NCBI GenBank assembly: GCA_038749025.1
Contig: JBCDIL010000001.1
Span: 1 to 64,000 of the forward strand
DNA from: JBCAXA01 sp038749025
GTDB lineage: Bacteria > Pseudomonadota > Gammaproteobacteria > Steroidobacterales > Woeseiaceae
Direction of reading: 5' to 3'
DNA length: 64,000 nt
Numbering within the stretch: the first letter of the stretch is position 1; each line of letters begins with the position of its first letter. Position numbers and translations under genes: made by a program. This document shows positions 47,664 through 57,213 of the stretch, piece after piece. The notes under the pieces were generated by a model. That model saw only the letters and a program-made list of their open reading frames with translations. It was not told the origin of the DNA and made no database searches.

Positions 47664-48542
47664 TTAGGCATCCGCTAACGCCGCTGACAAACGCGTAACG
47701 ACGGTTCGGAATTGAGCTTCGTCCGACGGCCGCGGTCGGGTGCTGAGGTAGTAAGCATCGCCGGTCGCTAAGCCATCATCGAGAAGGCGGACCAACGCAT
47801 TGCGCCGAAACCATTGTTGGGCGAGCGCTTCGGGAACTAAAGCGATACCAAGCCCTTGCTCCGCCGCGCGGACCACCGCAAACATCGAGTCTAGCTGTAC
47901 AACGCGAGCGGGCAACTGCAAACGTACGCGGCGGGCCGCGAAAAAACGTCGCCAAGCGTTGGCGCGAGATTGGTGTACGAGCAGTGTCTCATTCGACCAT
48001 GTAGCGATCGATGCGGTTTGCAGTCGCTCGGCCAGCGCCGGCGCGCAAGCCGGAACCAATGTCAGTCCGAAAAGTTTTTCACTCGGATACACAGTCGGCG
48101 GTTGATCAGCCAGCAGGACGGCAATGTCTGCCGCATCGGGGTGCCGGTCAGGCTGGCCGTCCATCGTCACGACGTCGAGTTCATAGCCGCTGGCGGAGGC
48201 CACCAATCCCGGCAGGTGTGGCAATAGCCGCTCGGTCGCAAAAAACGGCGGCGCCGCAAAACGCAGTACCGTTGATGATGTGCGGCCGAACAGACTGTCG
48301 CAAACGCCACCGACTTCGCGGAGCAGCGGGTCTATCTGCTCGAACAGCGCCTCCCCTTTCGGCGTTAGCGCCAAGGCCCGCGTCTGCCTCACAAAAAGTG
48401 CGCTACCCAGTTCGCTCTCAAGCGATCTCACCTGGTGGCTGACGGCAGATGCCGTTATATAAAGTGTTTCCGCCGCTGTTTTGAAACTGCGGTGTCGTGC
48501 TGCCTCGCAGAAAACGCGCAACCCGCGCAAAGAAGGCGTCAT
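47664..48542 (-). CDS. LysR-family transcription regulator
   Basis: A 292-aa regulator. HTH at 1-60: LRGLRVFCEAARHRSFKTAAETLYITASAVSHQVRSLESELGSALFVRQTRALALTPKG, then a substrate-binding domain (LRFAAPPFFATERLLPHLPGLVA, ESLFGLTLVPACAPALAERL, GLGIALVPEALAQQWF). ATG 48542 follows AGGA; the long upstream frame is a shadow. It diverges from nhaA across 217 bp, so it may regulate nhaA or the exported protein gene. Confidence 0.92.
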   Translation of the reverse strand: MTPSLRGLRVFCEAARHRSFKTAAETLYITASAVSHQVRSLESELGSALFVRQTRALALTPKGEALFEQIDPLLREVGGVCDSLFGRTSSTVLRFAAPPFFATERLLPHLPGLVASASGYELDVVTMDGQPDRHPDAADIAVLLADQPPTVYPSEKLFGLTLVPACAPALAERLQTASIATWSNETLLVHQSRANAWRRFFAARRVRLQLPARVVQLDSMFAVVRAAEQGLGIALVPEALAQQWFRRNALVRLLDDGLATGDAYYLSTRPRPSDEAQFRTVVTRLSAALADA

Positions 48543-48759
48543 GACGATTCCTGTAAATGTTCCATGGACTTTTCCGCTATGCAGAAACCGTTCCCCCCGT
48601 GGAACCCGCGAAACGGCTCCGTGAAACCGGGAAGATGCACTGTGTTGCGCCATGGCCGCACCACGATTGCGCAGCACCTGCATTGTCATGCAGGTACGCA
48701 TTTGACCGCTGTTGTACCGACCGTCATGATCGCCACCGCCCAAAGGTCAGGAACCACCG

Positions 48760-49932
48760 ATGATTAGCGCTATTCGCCATTTTCTTAAACTGGAGGCCGC
48801 AAGCGGCATCTTGCTGGTCGGCTCGGCCGTTGCCGCCATGATGATCGCGAATACGCCGCTCGCTACAACCTACGATCAGCTGATTGGGTTACCACTCGAG
48901 ATTCGCGTCGGTAATTTTGAGATCGCCAAGCCGTTGTTGTTGTGGATCAACGATGGCTTGATGGCGCTGTTCTTTCTGCTAGTCGGCTTGGAGCTGAAGC
49001 GCGAGTTTATCTCCGGCGAGTTATCGAAGCCGGGCGCTTTCGCGTTTCCGGCCGTCGCCGCGGCAGGTGGCATGATTGTCCCGGCGGCGATTTATGCTTG
49101 GCTGAACTGGGACAACCCAACCGCATTGGCTGGCTGGGCAATCCCAGCTGCAACAGACATCGCCTTCGCACTCGCTATTCTGACGCTGCTCGGGGATCGA
49201 GTTCCGCTGACGCTGAAGATCCTGCTGACGTCGATCGCCATCTTCGATGATCTCGGCGCCATCATCATTATTGCGTTATTTTATACAAGCAATCTATCGC
49301 TGACTGCACTGTTGATTGGGGCTGCCTTTATTCCTGTGTTGTGGTTTCTCAACCACCGTGGCGTTAAAGAAATTACCCCATACCTATTTTTCGGCTTATT
49401 GATGTGGATCGCCGTCTTGAAGTCGGGCGTGCACGCGACGCTGGCGGGCGTCGTGCTGGCGCTGTTTATTCCGGCAAAAGGTAAAGAGGGTGAAAAGTCA
49501 CCGCTGCTCAAACTTGAGCACGATCTCCATACAACGGTCGCCTACTTCGTGCTACCGGTGTTCGCTTTTGCAAACGCCGGGCTAGCACTCGGCGGCGTCG
49601 ACATGAGTTCGATCCTGCACCCGGTTCCGCTGGGCATCATTCTTGGTCTCGTCGTGGGCAAACAAATCGGCGTTTTCGGCTTTTGCCGCATCGCCGGCCT
49701 TTTCGGCCTTATTCGATTGCCGGAGGGACTGACTTGGCCAAAGGTTTACGGCGTATCGATGTTGTGCGGCGTCGGCTTCACGATGAGTTTGTTTATTGGC
49801 TCGTTGGCCTTTGAGGAAACCGGTGAGAACCTATTGTTTGATGAACGGCTAGGCATCATCGTTGGGTCGCTGATTAGCGGCATCGGTGGCTACCTGGTGC
49901 TGCGCGCTAGCAGCTCATCGAAAGCGGCATAA
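48760..49932 (+). CDS. nhaA: Na+/H+ antiporter NhaA
   Basis: A 390-aa inner-membrane sodium/proton antiporter for pH and salt homeostasis. Landmarks: FLKLEAASGILLVGSAVAAMMIANTPL, LLLWINDGLMALFFLLVGLELKREF, WAIPAATDIAFALAILTLLGDRVP with the ion-binding Asp, FDDLGAIIIIALFYT with the second Asp pair, and a C-terminal GVGFTMSLFIGSLAF. ATG 48760. It ends 3 bp before the DUF2256 gene, tail to tail. Confidence 0.97.
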   Translation: MISAIRHFLKLEAASGILLVGSAVAAMMIANTPLATTYDQLIGLPLEIRVGNFEIAKPLLLWINDGLMALFFLLVGLELKREFISGELSKPGAFAFPAVAAAGGMIVPAAIYAWLNWDNPTALAGWAIPAATDIAFALAILTLLGDRVPLTLKILLTSIAIFDDLGAIIIIALFYTSNLSLTALLIGAAFIPVLWFLNHRGVKEITPYLFFGLLMWIAVLKSGVHATLAGVVLALFIPAKGKEGEKSPLLKLEHDLHTTVAYFVLPVFAFANAGLALGGVDMSSILHPVPLGIILGLVVGKQIGVFGFCRIAGLFGLIRLPEGLTWPKVYGVSMLCGVGFTMSLFIGSLAFEETGENLLFDERLGIIVGSLISGIGGYLVLRASSSSKAA

Positions 49933-49935
49933 GTC

Positions 49936-50100
49936 TTAGCCACTCGGATCGGGACGTCGTCTTAGAGCCGGCGGTGCCTGGCGGCGACAACGCTCAGAAC
50001 AGTAGCGAACGTTGTCCCAGTCTCGCGCCCATTTCTTGCGCCACGCAAATGGGCGCTCGCAAACGGGGCAGATTTTCGTCGGTAACTCGGATTTCTTCAT
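49936..50100 (-). CDS. DUF2256 zinc-ribbon protein (54 aa)
   Basis: A 54-aa ORF that matches DUF2256: KICPVCERPFAWRKKWARDWDNVRYCSERC. C11, C14, C34 and C38 form a four-cysteine zinc site. DUF2256 genes typically accompany Fe-S cryptochrome/photolyase genes, as here. Its ATG (50100) overlaps the photolyase stop by 4 bp (ATGA), so it is last in the operon. Confidence 0.92.
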   Translation of the reverse strand: MKKSELPTKICPVCERPFAWRKKWARDWDNVRYCSERCRRQAPPALRRRPDPSG

Positions 50101-51626
50101 GCGTCGCCATCCAACGGTAAATCGAGGTTCTTAGGTACCGCACGCCGCGACCGTTGGCCACGCTTGCGACTGCCGTGCTTATCGAAAATAGCACGTGCCT
50201 CGTCGCGAAACGCCCCACCGCGACGCACCTGCCAAATTCGCTTACGCGCATCGCGCGCCGCAGCCAGATGGTCGATAACAGGTCGCGGATAAGTCTTTCC
50301 GAGAATTCGATCGGCCTTGTCCCATCGCCATGGCTCCTGAACAAAAGCGTCCGGCACTTCAGCGAGCTCGGGTAGCCAACGGCGTACGAAGCGGCCGCTG
50401 GGGTCTTGGTCGTAACCCTGCTTAACGGGATTGTAGATGCGCACCGCGTTGATGCCGGTGCTACCGCTTTGCATTTGCACTTGCGACCAGTGAATGCCGG
50501 GTTCGAAATCGACGAAGTGCCGCGCCAAATGCAGACCCGGCTGACGCCAATCCAACCACAAGTGGTAGCTGGCAACCGCCATCAACATTGCGCGCATACG
50601 AAAGTTGAGCCAGCCGGTGGCGATGAGCATACGCATACAAGCGTCCACGAACGGCAAGCCGGTCTCGCCACGACACCACGCGGTAAACAAGTCCGATGAA
50701 TCTGCGGCAGGGCGGAGGCCGCGATACGCCGAGTGCAGATCAGCAAACTCCATGTTCGGCTGATCCTCGAGCTTTTGCATGAAATGACAATGCCAGTGCA
50801 AACGTCCTGAAAACGATTTCAGTGACGCACGCCACGTCGCGGCTCCAGGCACGTTGCTGTCGGCCAAGTGTTGACGGCGAAATTCGTTCGCTTGGTGGGC
50901 TTCGCGCATCGCCAACGCGCCCCAGGCAAGATACGGCGACAGTCGTGAGCAGGCGTCAGCACCGTCATCCGGACTCGACATCGCGCGCCGGTAGTCGCGC
51001 CCGCGTTCGGTCAAGAAACTATCCAGTGTGGCCAATGCGGCACGTCGACCACCGTGCTGGGGATTCGCAATACCATCAGGCGACAGTTTGAGTTCGGCGG
51101 CGGTTGGCAAGCGCTCGGTGGCGAGGGCCCGCGGTGCGGGTTGCAGCACCGGCGGAGCTGTGAGCGGTTCGTTCATACGTCGATCCCAGCGTCCCGCCCA
51201 ACCGCGTCTAGCGGCGAGCGGTCGGATGACACCGCCCTGCGGCAGCTCCGTCCAAACCACGCTGCGCTCACGGCACCACGCTGCAACCTGTCGGTCGCGC
51301 GCATACGTCCAATCATTGCCGGTTTCTTGGTGCGACCACAGGTCGAAATCGCCGAGCTCGTCGTGAAGCGCCGCAAGTACATCACCGATTTGCCCGACAC
51401 GTACGACCAGTGGCTGCCCAAGCGCCGCCAAATCGGTCGCCAGCTCATCGAGACACTCGGCAACAAACTGCCATTGGCGAAACGACGCATCGGACTGGCG
51501 CCATAACAGCGGTTCGACGACGTACAACGGTACGACCGGTCCATTCGCACTCGCCGTCGCCAACGGTCGATGGTCCGCCACCCGGAGGTCGCGCTTAAAC
51601 CAAACGATCTGGGCCCGCACGGTCAT
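50097..51626 (-). CDS. Deoxyribodipyrimidine photolyase/cryptochrome
   Basis: A 509-aa flavoprotein that repairs UV-made pyrimidine dimers or senses blue light. N-terminal antenna domain (IVWFKRDLRVADHRPLATA; LYVVEPLLW), FAD domain with FSGRLHWHCHFMQKLED, FTAWCRGETGLPFVDACMRMLIATGWLNFRMRAMLMAVASYHLWLDWR, HFVDFEPGIHWSQVQMQSG and RIYNPVKQGYDQDPSGRFVRRWLPELAEVP. The last block matches the catalytic photolyase core. Sits between the Fe-S photolyase and DUF2256 with 4-bp overlaps on both sides. Confidence 0.93.
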   Translation of the reverse strand: MTVRAQIVWFKRDLRVADHRPLATASANGPVVPLYVVEPLLWRQSDASFRQWQFVAECLDELATDLAALGQPLVVRVGQIGDVLAALHDELGDFDLWSHQETGNDWTYARDRQVAAWCRERSVVWTELPQGGVIRPLAARRGWAGRWDRRMNEPLTAPPVLQPAPRALATERLPTAAELKLSPDGIANPQHGGRRAALATLDSFLTERGRDYRRAMSSPDDGADACSRLSPYLAWGALAMREAHQANEFRRQHLADSNVPGAATWRASLKSFSGRLHWHCHFMQKLEDQPNMEFADLHSAYRGLRPAADSSDLFTAWCRGETGLPFVDACMRMLIATGWLNFRMRAMLMAVASYHLWLDWRQPGLHLARHFVDFEPGIHWSQVQMQSGSTGINAVRIYNPVKQGYDQDPSGRFVRRWLPELAEVPDAFVQEPWRWDKADRILGKTYPRPVIDHLAAARDARKRIWQVRRGGAFRDEARAIFDKHGSRKRGQRSRRAVPKNLDLPLDGDA

Positions 51627-53158
51627 TGTGCGTCGACTGCAGCGAGTTGCTTGCGAAATCGCTCAGCGTCGCCACGGATAGCCTCACGTCGCTCCGGATC
51701 CATCTTCCGCAGTTGCGCGTAGATTAGGCTCATCCGATGGTTATCCGCCAATCGATCCGCATGCTTATCGAGGAAATCCCAGTACAAGTAATTGAACGGG
51801 CAGGCGTCGTGGCCATTACGCTGCTTAACGTCGTAACGACAGCCTTTGCAGTAGTCTGACATTTTATTGATGTAAGCGCCGCTGGCCGCATAGGGCTTCG
51901 TCCCGATAACACCACCGTCGGCAAACGTTGCCATACCAATGGTATTTGGCATTTCGACCCACTCGTAGGCGTCGGCGTAAACGGCCAGGTACCAGCGATG
52001 AATTTCCACGGGCGCAACGCCGAGCAACATCGCAAAGTTACCGGTAACCATCAGCCGCTGAATGTGGTGCGAGTAGGCGTGGCGCCGTGTCTGTTCAATC
52101 GAACCGGCAATGCACGCCATCTCGGTCGGCGCGCCCCAATACGCGGCCGGTAGGCGTGCCTCAGCCGCGAAATAGTTACTGTCCGCGTAGTCCGGCATTT
52201 TCAGCCAATAAACGCCACGGACGAATTCACGCCAACCGATCAACTGGCGAATGAACCCTTCGACGGCATTGATCGGCGCAAGCCCGGCGTGAAAGCGCCG
52301 TTCGGCTTCGCGGCAAAGCGCCAGTGGATCGAGCAACCCGAGGTTAACGTAGTGCGACAGCACGCTATGGAACAAGAAGGCTTCGTCGTGCACCATCGCG
52401 TCTTGAAAATCACCGAACATTGGGAGCGCCGTTTCGAAGAAATGCTCGGCAGCGCGCTCGGCATCAGCGCTCGTCACAGCGAACCAGAAGGGCTCGATGT
52501 CACCGAAGTGATCCGCGAAACGTGCGCTGACCATCGAGATGACATTTTGAGTGAGCGCATCGGGGTTAAACCGCAACGGCTCCGGAAACTGCGTCCCGGA
52601 TTTAGGCGGCTTGCGGTTGTCTTTGTCGAAATTCCATTGCCCGCCAATCGGCTCGCCACCGTCGACCAAGAGGCCGGTTTTACGCCGCATCACCCGATAA
52701 AATTGCTCCATGACAAGCTGCTTTCGCCCGCTCGCCCAGTCCTTAAACTCTGCGACGGTCGCGACGAAACGCGGATCGGGCAATACCGCAACGCTGACGC
52801 CAAATAGCTCTTCCCATCGTTCGACCATTTGCAACACGCGATACTCCGATGGCGTCGTAACCACAATGGCATCGGCTGGGTGCTGATCGAGATAGGCTGC
52901 CAAGGTTGCCGAGAAGCTATCGCCGCTCGTCGCACTGTCGAGATTGATGTAGTCAACCCTGTGGCCGCGATCGCGTAGTTCATTGGCGAAGTGGCGCATC
53001 GCCGAGAAGACCAGTACCAATTTTTTGGGGTGATGCGGGACTACCGTCGCTTCGTCCGCAACCTCCATCATGAGGAAGGTATCGTCATGGGCCGCCTCTG
53101 TGACGACCGGCAAGCTGTGGCTCAGTTGATCGCCAAGCACGATCCGTAGCGTGGTCAT
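51623..53158 (-). CDS. Fe-S-type (6-4) photolyase/cryptochrome (FeS-BCP)
   Basis: A 511-aa protein of the prokaryotic iron-sulfur photolyase group. MTTLRIVLGDQLSHSLPVV start, N-terminal DUF523-like antenna region, and cluster cysteines in CREAER, DYCKGCRYD and DACPFNYLYW (four ligands, about residues 330-460). Family members repair (6-4) photoproducts and use lumazine as antenna. First gene of the three-gene light-repair operon. ATG 53158 after GGAGGTC. Confidence 0.93.
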   Translation of the reverse strand: MTTLRIVLGDQLSHSLPVVTEAAHDDTFLMMEVADEATVVPHHPKKLVLVFSAMRHFANELRDRGHRVDYINLDSATSGDSFSATLAAYLDQHPADAIVVTTPSEYRVLQMVERWEELFGVSVAVLPDPRFVATVAEFKDWASGRKQLVMEQFYRVMRRKTGLLVDGGEPIGGQWNFDKDNRKPPKSGTQFPEPLRFNPDALTQNVISMVSARFADHFGDIEPFWFAVTSADAERAAEHFFETALPMFGDFQDAMVHDEAFLFHSVLSHYVNLGLLDPLALCREAERRFHAGLAPINAVEGFIRQLIGWREFVRGVYWLKMPDYADSNYFAAEARLPAAYWGAPTEMACIAGSIEQTRRHAYSHHIQRLMVTGNFAMLLGVAPVEIHRWYLAVYADAYEWVEMPNTIGMATFADGGVIGTKPYAASGAYINKMSDYCKGCRYDVKQRNGHDACPFNYLYWDFLDKHADRLADNHRMSLIYAQLRKMDPERREAIRGDAERFRKQLAAVDAQ

Positions 53159-53561
53159 GACTGACCTCCTGACACTTAAGCGGAGACTGTGGCGCCTCGG
53201 TAAAACCAGGGCAAGTGAGTTTTCTGGACAAAAAAGTGGCTTCGAATGGCGCTACTTTCCGTTGACGGCCGCAACCGCGACGAGGCGGGCGTAGCGCGCG
53301 GGTTGCAAGCGGAGCCTTCGCACCGGCCGGTTGGTTAAGTCGGCACGAACGGGCAGTCACGCTCAGTGATACGTCGGTAACAGCCCTAGCGCGTAACGCG
53401 GCTGATCTCGTCGAGCTAATCGGTCGCAAAACGACTGGGCCAATTCTGATTGAACGTCGGTTCTACCCCAGCGGTTTGTGTTTGCGCCGAGTTTCGTTGG
53501 CGCACGCCGTGGAAAGAGTGATGCGCGGCTAGTCGGTGCCTCTTCAGAGCGCGGGATCATC
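53159..53561. other. Non-coding stretch with no convincing gene
   Basis: Contains no ORF with a recognisable pattern. On plus, the frame about 53270-53530 is open (from TGA to TAG) and reads as a 90-residue stretch ending LIERRFYPSGLCLRRVSLAHAVERVMRG, but lacks a start codon, so it may be a gene remnant. The minus-strand promoter for the photolyase operon should be here. Confidence 0.5.
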
Positions 53562-53598
53562 AAAAAAACCCGATCGAGCCACAACGCGATGATCGGGT
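53562..53598 (-). terminator. Minus-directed intrinsic terminator before the SLC13 gene
   Basis: On the minus strand CCCGATC and GATCGGG (53569-53575 with 53591-53597) form a stem followed by seven T (53568-53562). No minus-strand gene lies upstream, so it would stop antisense transcripts from the permease gene before they reach the photolyase operon. Confidence 0.6.
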
Positions 53599-53632
53599 AT
53601 CATGGCGGCAGTAGGAAGCTGTTGCGACGCTC

Positions 53633-55486
53633 TTGGAAAACCTGCCCGAACTGACCACTGAAATCGGCATCGTCAATCTGATCGTTGTCGTGACCGTGAT
53701 CCTGTTCGTCGCCGAAATCCGCGTCGACCTCGTTGCACTGCTGGTGATGACACTGCTAGGCCTGCTCGTTTTCGTGCCCGGCCTGGAGTCACTGCTGGAC
53801 CCGAGCCTGCTGTTCTCCGGGCTGTCGAGTAATGCCGTCGTATCGATTATCGCTGTAATGATCCTCGGCGCTGGCCTTGAAAAGACCGGCGTAATGGAAC
53901 GTATCGCTTGGGTCATCCTGCGCTACGGCGCCAAGACTGAAAAACCGATTATCGGAATCACCTCATCGGCAGTCGCGATGATCTCATCGTTCATGCAGAA
54001 CGTTGGCGCGGTCGCGTTATTTCTGCCGGTTATCTCTCGCATATCGGTGCGTTCGGGCATTCCGATGTCGCGATTGGTCATGCCCGCCGGATTCTGTGCA
54101 ATCTTAGGCGGAACGATCACGATGGTCGCATCAAGCCCGTTGATCATGCTCAATGACCTGCTCGACAACGCCAACCGGTCGCTACCCGACGATCAACAGA
54201 TGGCGCACTTCGACCTGTTCGCAGTAGCGCCTGTCGGCCTGGCGTTGGTCGTTGCGGGGATTTTGTACTTTCTCCTGCTCGGCGAGCGGCTGTTGCCCGG
54301 TAAACCAACCGAGCGCGTCAATCGAGCGCGAGGCACCGTTCGCTATTTGCGCCACGTCCATGGCATCGACGCCGCTGTACGCGAGGTGGTCGTGCCAGTC
54401 GGCAGTCCGCTGGTTGGTAAAGACATCATGACAGTGCAGCGCGAGTACGAAGTGCGGATTGTCGCATCGCGCTACGGCAACAAAGTTTTGGTCGCTCCAC
54501 CGGTCGAAGCACCGATCGCTGCACCGGCGACGTTGGCCGTGATCGCCGAGCCGGCCGCAATGCGCCAGTTTTTGTCCGAGGGTAAGTTGCAGCTGCGGCC
54601 TAAGCTGAAAGAATTTCGCCACCTGTTGGCCCGCTCGATCGCCGGTGTCGCCGATCTCGTCATTCCGCCCGATTCCGAGCTAATCGGCCGATCGGTCCGC
54701 GACGTGCGATTGCGGACAAAATATGGCTTGTCGCTGTTATCGATTTACCGCAACAACGAAGCGATCACAACAAAGCTGCAAGACATCCCATTCCGTTCCG
54801 GCGACACGCTCATCTGTCACAGCCGTTGGGATCATTTGGCCGCTCTTGAGAGGGACCGCGACTTCATTGTTGTCACGGCCGACTACCCGCGAGAGGAACG
54901 CAGCCCGTACAAGGTACTGTTGGCGCTCGCCTTTTTCGCAACGTCGCTGGGCATGGTGATATTCACCGACATCTTGCTGCCGGTCGCATTGCTGGCCGGC
55001 GCGATCGGCATGATCGTATCGGGCGTACTCAGCATGGATGAGGCCTACGATGCCGTGAGCTGGAAAACGGTCTTCCTGCTGGCGGGCTTGCTGCCGCTCG
55101 GGTTGGCCGTCCAAGGCTCCGGTGCTGCGCAATACGTCGCCGCGCATTTGGTCTACGCCGTAGGCGGTGCGCCGGACTGGGTCATCCAGCTTGTACTCGC
55201 GCTAACCGGAACGGCGTTCTCGTTGTTCATGTCGAACGTGGGCGCCACCGTCTTGCTCGTTCCGATCGCCATCAGTATGGCGATCGAGATCGGCGCCAAC
55301 CCGGCCGTCTACGCGTTAATCATCGCGATCTCTACATCGAACAGTTTCGTGTTGCCGACGCACCAGGTAAACGCGTTGATCCAAGGGCCGGGCGGCTACC
55401 GCATCGCCGATTTTGTTCGCGTCGGTTCATTAATGACGGCGCTGTTTATCGGCGTCGCGTTGTTTATGCTGAATCTCATTTTCTGA
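53633..55486 (+). CDS. SLC13-type permease with two RCK/TrkA-C domains
   Basis: A 617-aa inner-membrane anion transporter (divalent carboxylates or sulfate). N-terminal helices from INLIVVVTVILFVAE, the family core SSNAVVSIIAVMILGAGLEKTGVMERI and SSFMQNVGAVALFLPVI, an internal insert of about 240-405 holding two TrkA-C regulatory modules (GIDAAVREVVVPVGSPLVGKDI; ADLVIPPDSELIGRSVRDVRLRTKYGLSLLSIYRNNEA), then helices to STSNSFVLPTHQVNALIQGPGGY. TTG start with a weak ribosome site; downstream of the antisense terminator. Confidence 0.88.
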   Translation: MENLPELTTEIGIVNLIVVVTVILFVAEIRVDLVALLVMTLLGLLVFVPGLESLLDPSLLFSGLSSNAVVSIIAVMILGAGLEKTGVMERIAWVILRYGAKTEKPIIGITSSAVAMISSFMQNVGAVALFLPVISRISVRSGIPMSRLVMPAGFCAILGGTITMVASSPLIMLNDLLDNANRSLPDDQQMAHFDLFAVAPVGLALVVAGILYFLLLGERLLPGKPTERVNRARGTVRYLRHVHGIDAAVREVVVPVGSPLVGKDIMTVQREYEVRIVASRYGNKVLVAPPVEAPIAAPATLAVIAEPAAMRQFLSEGKLQLRPKLKEFRHLLARSIAGVADLVIPPDSELIGRSVRDVRLRTKYGLSLLSIYRNNEAITTKLQDIPFRSGDTLICHSRWDHLAALERDRDFIVVTADYPREERSPYKVLLALAFFATSLGMVIFTDILLPVALLAGAIGMIVSGVLSMDEAYDAVSWKTVFLLAGLLPLGLAVQGSGAAQYVAAHLVYAVGGAPDWVIQLVLALTGTAFSLFMSNVGATVLLVPIAISMAIEIGANPAVYALIIAISTSNSFVLPTHQVNALIQGPGGYRIADFVRVGSLMTALFIGVALFMLNLIF

Positions 55487-55568
55487 CGGCAGCGCGTGTA
55501 ACGTTTCTGCAAAACTCGATCTCGATAATGGCGAGCCTGCTCACCATCACTCATTCAGAGATCGACTC

Positions 55569-57152
55569 ATGCTTAGACACTTCACGCTCGTAGCGACGGT
55601 ACTGTTACTGCCGCTCAACGCCCAGGCTTGGTTCAAGCCACAGTTCACGCTAAAGCCTATCGGCACCTACGAATCCGGTATTTTCGATGAAAGTGCGGCT
55701 GAAATCGTCGCCTTCGATGCCCGGACGCGGCGCGCGTTCGTCGTTAATGCCAACGATGCCACGGTCGATGTTCTCGACCTCAGCCATCCCCGCACGCCGA
55801 CCAAGATCGCGTCAATCGATGTGACCGCTGCGGCGGACTCGTTGGGCGCGGCGAACTCAGTCGCGGTCTCGCGCGGTCGGCTTGCCGTTGCAATCGAGCG
55901 CGACCCGAAACAGCGTGAGGGCATCGTTGCCTTTTACGATACCGAACACCTCAGCCTGCTCGGCACGGTCGATGTCGGCCCATTGCCCGACATGTTGACG
56001 TTCACTGCCGACGGCCGCTACGTCCTTGTTGCTAACGAGGGCGAGCCGGACGATGATTACGTCGTCGATCCGGAGGGGTCGATTTCGATCATCGACTTAC
56101 GCCGTGGCATCCACCGCGCCACCGTCCGGACGGCTGACTTCACGGCGTTCAATGACAAACGCGACGAGCTGATTGCCGCTGGCGTGCGCATCTTCGGGCC
56201 GAATGCGACCGTTGCCCAAGACCTAGAGCCCGAGTACATCGCCATCGCCCCGAATGGGCGCCGTGCCTACGTGGCACTGCAAGAGGCGAACGCTCTCGCC
56301 GTCGTCAACATCCGCAAAGCGACAGTCATCGATATTTTGCCGCTTGGCACGAAAGACCACAGCCTGCGCGGCAACGAACTTGACGCGAGCAACCGCGACG
56401 ATGCCATCAATATTCGCAACTGGCCCGTTGTCGGCATGTACCAGCCCGATGCGATTGCCGCCTACAGCGCCTACGGTCGTACGTTTATCGTTACGGCGAA
56501 TGAAGGCGACAGTCGGGACTACGACGGCTTTTCTGAAGAAGAGCGCGTTGGCGACTTGGCTCTCGACATCAATGACTACCCGGACGCTGCCACGCTGCAA
56601 CTCGACGAGAACCTCGGTCGACTGCAATCAACGACGGCCACCGGTGACCTCGACGGCGACGGCTTAATCGACCTGATCCATGCTTACGGCGCACGCTCAT
56701 TCTCGATCTGGAACTCGCGGGGCAAGCAGGTATTCGATAGCGGTGCGGATCTAGAAAACATCACGGCCAACCTGCTACCGGATAACTTCAACTCGACCAA
56801 CGACGAGAACGAGAGCTTCGATAATCGTTCGGACGACAAAGGTCCCGAACCCGAAGGTGTTGTTATCGGTCGTTACTTCGGCCAGTCACTGGCCTTCATC
56901 GGTCTTGAGCGTGTCGGCGGCATCATGGTCTACAACGTCAGTAACCCGTACAACCCGAGTTTCGAAACGTACGTGAACAACCGCGACTTCACCGTCGAGG
57001 ACGTGGAAGCCGACAGTGCCGGCGATCTAGGGCCGGAAGGCTTGGCGTTTGTGCCGTGGTATCAGAGCCCGACGTGGCGCCCACTGGTAATCGTAGGCTC
57101 GGAGGTTAGCGGTACGACCACCGTCTACCAGGTCGGCATTAAGTTCTTTTAG
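55569..57152 (+). CDS. Choice-of-anchor I family beta-propeller protein
   Basis: A 527-aa exported protein with signal LVATVLLLPLNAQA. Propeller-like repeats: FVVNANDATVDVLDLS, PDMLTFTADGRYVLVANEGEPDDDY, YVALQEANALAVVNIRKATVIDILPLGTKDH, MYQPDAIAAYSAYGRTFIVTANEGDSRDYDGF, DNRSDDKGPEPEGVVIG, GPEGLAFVPWYQSP. The family includes phosphatase-associated alkaline-phosphatase-like and collagen-like receptor proteins and is often cell surface linked. Role unknown. A strong terminator follows. Confidence 0.88.
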   Translation: MLRHFTLVATVLLLPLNAQAWFKPQFTLKPIGTYESGIFDESAAEIVAFDARTRRAFVVNANDATVDVLDLSHPRTPTKIASIDVTAAADSLGAANSVAVSRGRLAVAIERDPKQREGIVAFYDTEHLSLLGTVDVGPLPDMLTFTADGRYVLVANEGEPDDDYVVDPEGSISIIDLRRGIHRATVRTADFTAFNDKRDELIAAGVRIFGPNATVAQDLEPEYIAIAPNGRRAYVALQEANALAVVNIRKATVIDILPLGTKDHSLRGNELDASNRDDAINIRNWPVVGMYQPDAIAAYSAYGRTFIVTANEGDSRDYDGFSEEERVGDLALDINDYPDAATLQLDENLGRLQSTTATGDLDGDGLIDLIHAYGARSFSIWNSRGKQVFDSGADLENITANLLPDNFNSTNDENESFDNRSDDKGPEPEGVVIGRYFGQSLAFIGLERVGGIMVYNVSNPYNPSFETYVNNRDFTVEDVEADSAGDLGPEGLAFVPWYQSPTWRPLVIVGSEVSGTTTVYQVGIKFF

Positions 57153-57178
57153 AATCCACAGCGGAAGCACGATCCAAG

Positions 57179-57213
57179 CGGCTCGCACCCTAACGGGTGC
57201 GAGCCGTTTTTTT
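57179..57213 (+). terminator. Strong intrinsic terminator
   Basis: CGGCTCGCACCC (57179-57190), TAAC loop, GGGTGCGAGCCG (57195-57206) and seven T (57207-57213). It ends the choice-of-anchor gene and overlaps the stop of the convergent dgkA. Confidence 0.92.

Noticed and set aside
53363..53584. Minus ORF of 73 aa and plus remnant in the photolyase upstream gap
   Set aside because: No known motif and no start codon for the plus frame; described as a gap instead.
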